A stretch of 64,000 bases of DNA, taken from NCBI GenBank assembly GCA_039192165.1, contig JBCCXD010000002.1, forward strand, positions 1 through 64,000, written 5' to 3'. The notes beneath the pieces are model-generated. The model searched no databases. It saw only the letters and a list, made by a program, of their open reading frames with translations, and was not told where the DNA came from. The DNA comes from Dinoroseobacter sp039192165 (GTDB taxonomy: Bacteria > Pseudomonadota > Alphaproteobacteria > Rhodobacterales > Rhodobacteraceae). Positions 61,628 through 64,000 of the stretch are shown here, one piece after another (within the stretch, counting starts at the first letter, position 1; every line of letters starts with the position of its first letter). Made by a program: the position numbers and the translations under genes.

Positions 61628-61658
61628 TTGCAGTGTGATCCTTCCGGATGCGGTGTCC

Positions 61659-62720
61659 TCATGCGGCGGTTCCAGCAATCGGCGCGGCGCCGCGGGGCGT
61701 AATCCCGAGCACCTTGAACAGGTTTCCCATTTCCTCTGGATGGGTCAACCGCCGATGTGCCGCGATATGTGTCTCGATCTGCACCGGAGACATTGCACGT
61801 GCCAGAGCCTGCGCACGTGGAGTGATCCCCAGTCGTTCCAGGAACACACCTTGGGAAGTCAGCGGAGCGGCGACTGCGCCCACTTCGTCTGCCGTGCGGG
61901 CCAGGGGCTCAAAATCAACATGGCCTGTCAAATCGGCCACGCCTGGGTTTGCAAGCACTGGCTCGGGTTTGTGTGAGTTAAGAGCCTGCAACGTATCGCC
62001 CAAGCTGTGCCAGCCGCCATAGTCAATAATCAGTGCAGCGCCGCCAAATTGCGCAATGCGCGATCCAATTTCCTCCATTATCGGGAGAGCCGGCGCGCAG
62101 GTTTCAATCAAATCGCCTTCCGTGGTGTCTTGAAGGCGATCTTGCAGAGCTGCGATAGGTGCGGCTTGCGACAACCCGAATGACAACGCAAGCTCGGTTA
62201 GTCCGATCATGCGCTCTGACCAACCGTCTGGCGCGCGCACAAATTGTCGAATGGGCAGAGCGTCAAAAAACTCATTTGCCACAAGAAAAAGTGGCGCTTG
62301 CGGGAGGTCAGCCACTGTATCCAGCCAAATGGCATCGGGAACCTTTCGGGCCTGTTCCTGCCGAAGGCGTGGCGAGGCCTCGACCAGATGCGGGCGCCAC
62401 GCAGTTCCACCCGGGAGCGTGCGTAAGACGCGGAGAACATCCTGCATCAGTGTTCCGCGGCCCGGGCCAATCTCGGCCAGTATTGCGGTTTTTGGCGCGC
62501 CTTGTTCGATCCAGGCTTGCCCCAACGCCAGCCCAACCAATTCTCCGAACATCTGGCTGATCTCAGGCGCAGTTATAAAATCTCCGTCTGCGCCGAACGG
62601 CGCTTTTGTTGTGTAGTAGCCGTGCAGTGGGTGCAGCAGACATTCCGCCATAAATTCAGCGATTGTGATCGGGCCCGTGGCCGCGATCCGGGCCACCAGT
62701 ATTTCGGCAAGGGGAGTCAT
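61659..62720 (-). CDS. SAM-dependent methyltransferase, NDUFAF7-like
   Basis: A 353-residue protein of the NDUFAF7/MidA family (Methyltransf_28). ITIAEFMAECLLHPLHGYYTTKAPFGADGDFITAPEISQMFGELVG and ILAEIGPGRGTLMQDVLRVL carry the SAM-binding motifs, with FLVANEFFDALPI. The human homologue methylates an arginine of complex I subunit NDUFS2. The ATG at 62720 overlaps the lgt stop as ATGA; the longer frame to 63293 is antisense extension inside lgt. Confidence 0.9.
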   Translation of the reverse strand: MTPLAEILVARIAATGPITIAEFMAECLLHPLHGYYTTKAPFGADGDFITAPEISQMFGELVGLALGQAWIEQGAPKTAILAEIGPGRGTLMQDVLRVLRTLPGGTAWRPHLVEASPRLRQEQARKVPDAIWLDTVADLPQAPLFLVANEFFDALPIRQFVRAPDGWSERMIGLTELALSFGLSQAAPIAALQDRLQDTTEGDLIETCAPALPIMEEIGSRIAQFGGAALIIDYGGWHSLGDTLQALNSHKPEPVLANPGVADLTGHVDFEPLARTADEVGAVAAPLTSQGVFLERLGITPRAQALARAMSPVQIETHIAAHRRLTHPEEMGNLFKVLGITPRGAAPIAGTAA

Positions 62721-63604
62721 TCGGCCCTGGCACGTAGGATCATCCAGAGTCCGAGCGCTATCATTGGCAGACAAAGTAACTGGCCCATCGTGAGGCCCGG
62801 TCCGCCTGCCCAGAACTGCAGCGCATAGCCGACGGGGTTTGTATCGGTCACAAACTGTGCGTCGGGCTGGCGTACGAGCTCCACAGCAAACCGGGCCAAC
62901 CCGTATCCGCCAAGGAATACTCCGAAAACCAGGCCGCGCCGTTTCAAAGCGCCCCGCGCGACCAGCCAAACCAGAGCCAGGCCCAGCACCAGGCCCTCTA
63001 ACCCAGCTTCGTAGAGCTGGCTTGGGTGGCGCGCGCAGATTTCCCCGATGGGTTTCGCGCAGTCTTGCGCGGCGAAGCCGGGGAATATCACGCCCCAGGG
63101 TAAGTCTGTTGGTCGACCCCAGAGTTCGGCATTTATGAAGTTGGACAATCGCCCCAGAAAGAGCCCGGGCGGTGTTGCAACAGCCAAAGCATCTGCAACC
63201 GCAAGAGGTGGGATTTTTTCCGACCGGCAGAAGAGCGCTACTGCCAGCACAACGCCGGCGAGGCCGCCGTGAAAGGCCATACCACCGCGCCACAGGATCG
63301 GGATCTCCGCCGGGTTCTGCAAATAGTAGCCAGGTTGGTAAAAAATCACGTAGCCCAGACGGCCTCCGAGAATAATGCCAACGATGACCCAGGTCAAAAG
63401 TGCCTCAACCTGGCTAGGGGTCATCGGAGCACCCGAGGCGCCCCAAAGCGCGGGCCGCGTGACCAGCGCCACGGTGATCCGCCACCCGAGAAGCAAGCCG
63501 ACAATATACGACAACGCATACCAGCGTAGCGCCAGTGTGAAACCGCCAATTTCGACGCTAAAGAGCTCTGGTGAAACAGGCGGGAAAGGAATGGCAAGCA
63601 GCAT
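62717..63604 (-). CDS. lgt: prolipoprotein diacylglyceryl transferase
   Basis: A 295-residue membrane enzyme that adds diacylglycerol to the lipobox Cys of prolipoproteins. Visible motifs are RWYALSYIVGLLLGWR, WRGGMAFHGGLAGVVLAV and the RHPSQLYEAGLEG segment. The ATG at 63604 follows GGAG by seven bases; the extension to 63922 is rejected. First gene of the lgt-methyltransferase-pgeF operon. Confidence 0.95.
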   Translation of the reverse strand: MLLAIPFPPVSPELFSVEIGGFTLALRWYALSYIVGLLLGWRITVALVTRPALWGASGAPMTPSQVEALLTWVIVGIILGGRLGYVIFYQPGYYLQNPAEIPILWRGGMAFHGGLAGVVLAVALFCRSEKIPPLAVADALAVATPPGLFLGRLSNFINAELWGRPTDLPWGVIFPGFAAQDCAKPIGEICARHPSQLYEAGLEGLVLGLALVWLVARGALKRRGLVFGVFLGGYGLARFAVELVRQPDAQFVTDTNPVGYALQFWAGGPGLTMGQLLCLPMIALGLWMILRARAE

Positions 63605-63713
63605 GCGCAGTCTCCGGTTTGCCCGATGCCTCGACGCTTCGTCGCGGGAAGTCAACCTTGAGCTTTGAGCAGCCGAGCGCCATATATGACGAAATCTGAA
63701 ACGGAGCCGCACC

Positions 63714-63959
63714 ATGCAGACCCGCAACAAATTACTCGATGATGTCGGACAGCTGATGACCAACGCGATGGGCGTGGCCCAGGGCGCGCGAGAAGAGGCT
63801 GAAACAGCCATGAAGTCCATGATGGATCGCTGGCTTGCTGACCGCGATTTCGTCACACGCGAAGAGTTTGATGCCGTACGCGGCATGGCGCAAAAGGCGC
63901 GCGAGGAAAACGAAGCCCTCAAAGCGCGAATTGAAGCGCTCGAACAGGCTGCAAAGTAG
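63714..63959 (+). CDS. ubiK: accessory ubiquinone biosynthesis factor UbiK (BMFP family)
   Basis: An 81-residue helical protein (LLDDVGQLMTNAMGVAQGAREEAETAMKSMMDRWLADRDFVTREEFDAVRGMAQKAREENEALKARIEALE) of the BMFP/YqiC family. It forms a coiled coil and assists the UbiJ complex in ubiquinone biosynthesis. It is divergent from lgt, a common neighbour. Confidence 0.9.
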   Translation: MQTRNKLLDDVGQLMTNAMGVAQGAREEAETAMKSMMDRWLADRDFVTREEFDAVRGMAQKAREENEALKARIEALEQAAK

Positions 63960-64000
63960 CGCCCGTTCCATCATTTGGGTAACAAAGTCTGCCCCGCTCT

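Noticed and set aside
62721..63293. Extension of the methyltransferase reading frame to 544 residues
   Set aside because: It lies inside the lgt gene in another frame; the ATG at 62720 with an ATGA overlap is sufficient.
1..64000. CRISPR array
   Set aside because: No set of regularly spaced near-identical repeats of 24-40 bases with unique spacers was seen; the short iterons at 5787-5940 are too short and too close.

Overview
The window looks like a chromosomal segment of a marine alphaproteobacterium of the family Rhodobacteraceae (Roseobacter group). This is inferred from gene content and style: a trxB/Lrp divergent pair, a form II cox (CO dehydrogenase-like) coxSLM operon, a VPLPA-type C-terminal sorting signal, a Hint-domain protein, a membrane-bound PuuD urate oxidase, a cyanide-insensitive-type cytochrome bd oxidase, and high G+C with strong GGAGG ribosome binding sites. 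No rRNA, tRNA or CRISPR array was found.

Layout. (1) 1-11.2 kb: an integrated mobile element, all genes on the minus strand and read leftward from a P4-type tyrosine integrase: integrase, a hypothetical protein, an AlpA-like regulator, two small proteins, a primase-polymerase/VapE helicase, a 51-aa protein, two large proteins resembling podovirus internal (ejection) proteins, and two further phage-type genes. No capsid, portal, terminase large subunit or tail gene is present. Just downstream of the primase gene lies a compact array of GTGAGG iterons in opposite orientation on the two sides of an AT-rich core, the layout of a satellite-type replication origin. Together these suggest a previously undescribed phage satellite with its own replication module. 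(2) 11.2-16.2 kb: a small membrane protein, two MscS-type channels and a stand-alone rpoN that has a textbook -24/-12 sigma-54 promoter just upstream. (3) 16.2-25 kb: glyoxalase II, a VPLPA-CTERM protein, two LysR regulators, a GNAT acetyltransferase, cydAB, an SDR and a GAPDH paralogue. (4) 25-31.4 kb: a complete urate-to-glyoxylate pathway (transporter, PuuD, UraH, a PuuE-UraD fusion, allantoicase, ureidoglycolate lyase). (5) 31.4-38.5 kb: galM, the glycine cleavage operon gcvTHP and L-serine ammonia-lyase, which could absorb glyoxylate-derived glycine and serine. (6) 38.6-43.3 kb: an orphan membrane protein, an ABC exporter pair and a divergent TesA-like esterase. (7) 43.3-49.8 kb: a FIST protein, hybrid histidine kinase and NarL-type regulator resembling the NosP/NahK nitric-oxide-sensing arrangement, then agmatinase, a GST and an HxlR regulator. 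(8) 49.8-55.4 kb: two secreted hypothetical proteins and the coxSLM operon with a strong terminator. (9) 55.5-64 kb: an ATP sulfurylase/APS kinase with an extra N-terminal winged-helix domain, trxB, an Lrp regulator, a Hint-like protein, a small conserved-looking protein, and the ubiK | lgt-methyltransferase-pgeF cluster.

Start codons were re-chosen wherever a ribosome binding site or a coupled stop/start overlap decided the matter; several of the longest open frames are clearly over-extended. All family names come from recognising motifs by eye; no database search was run.
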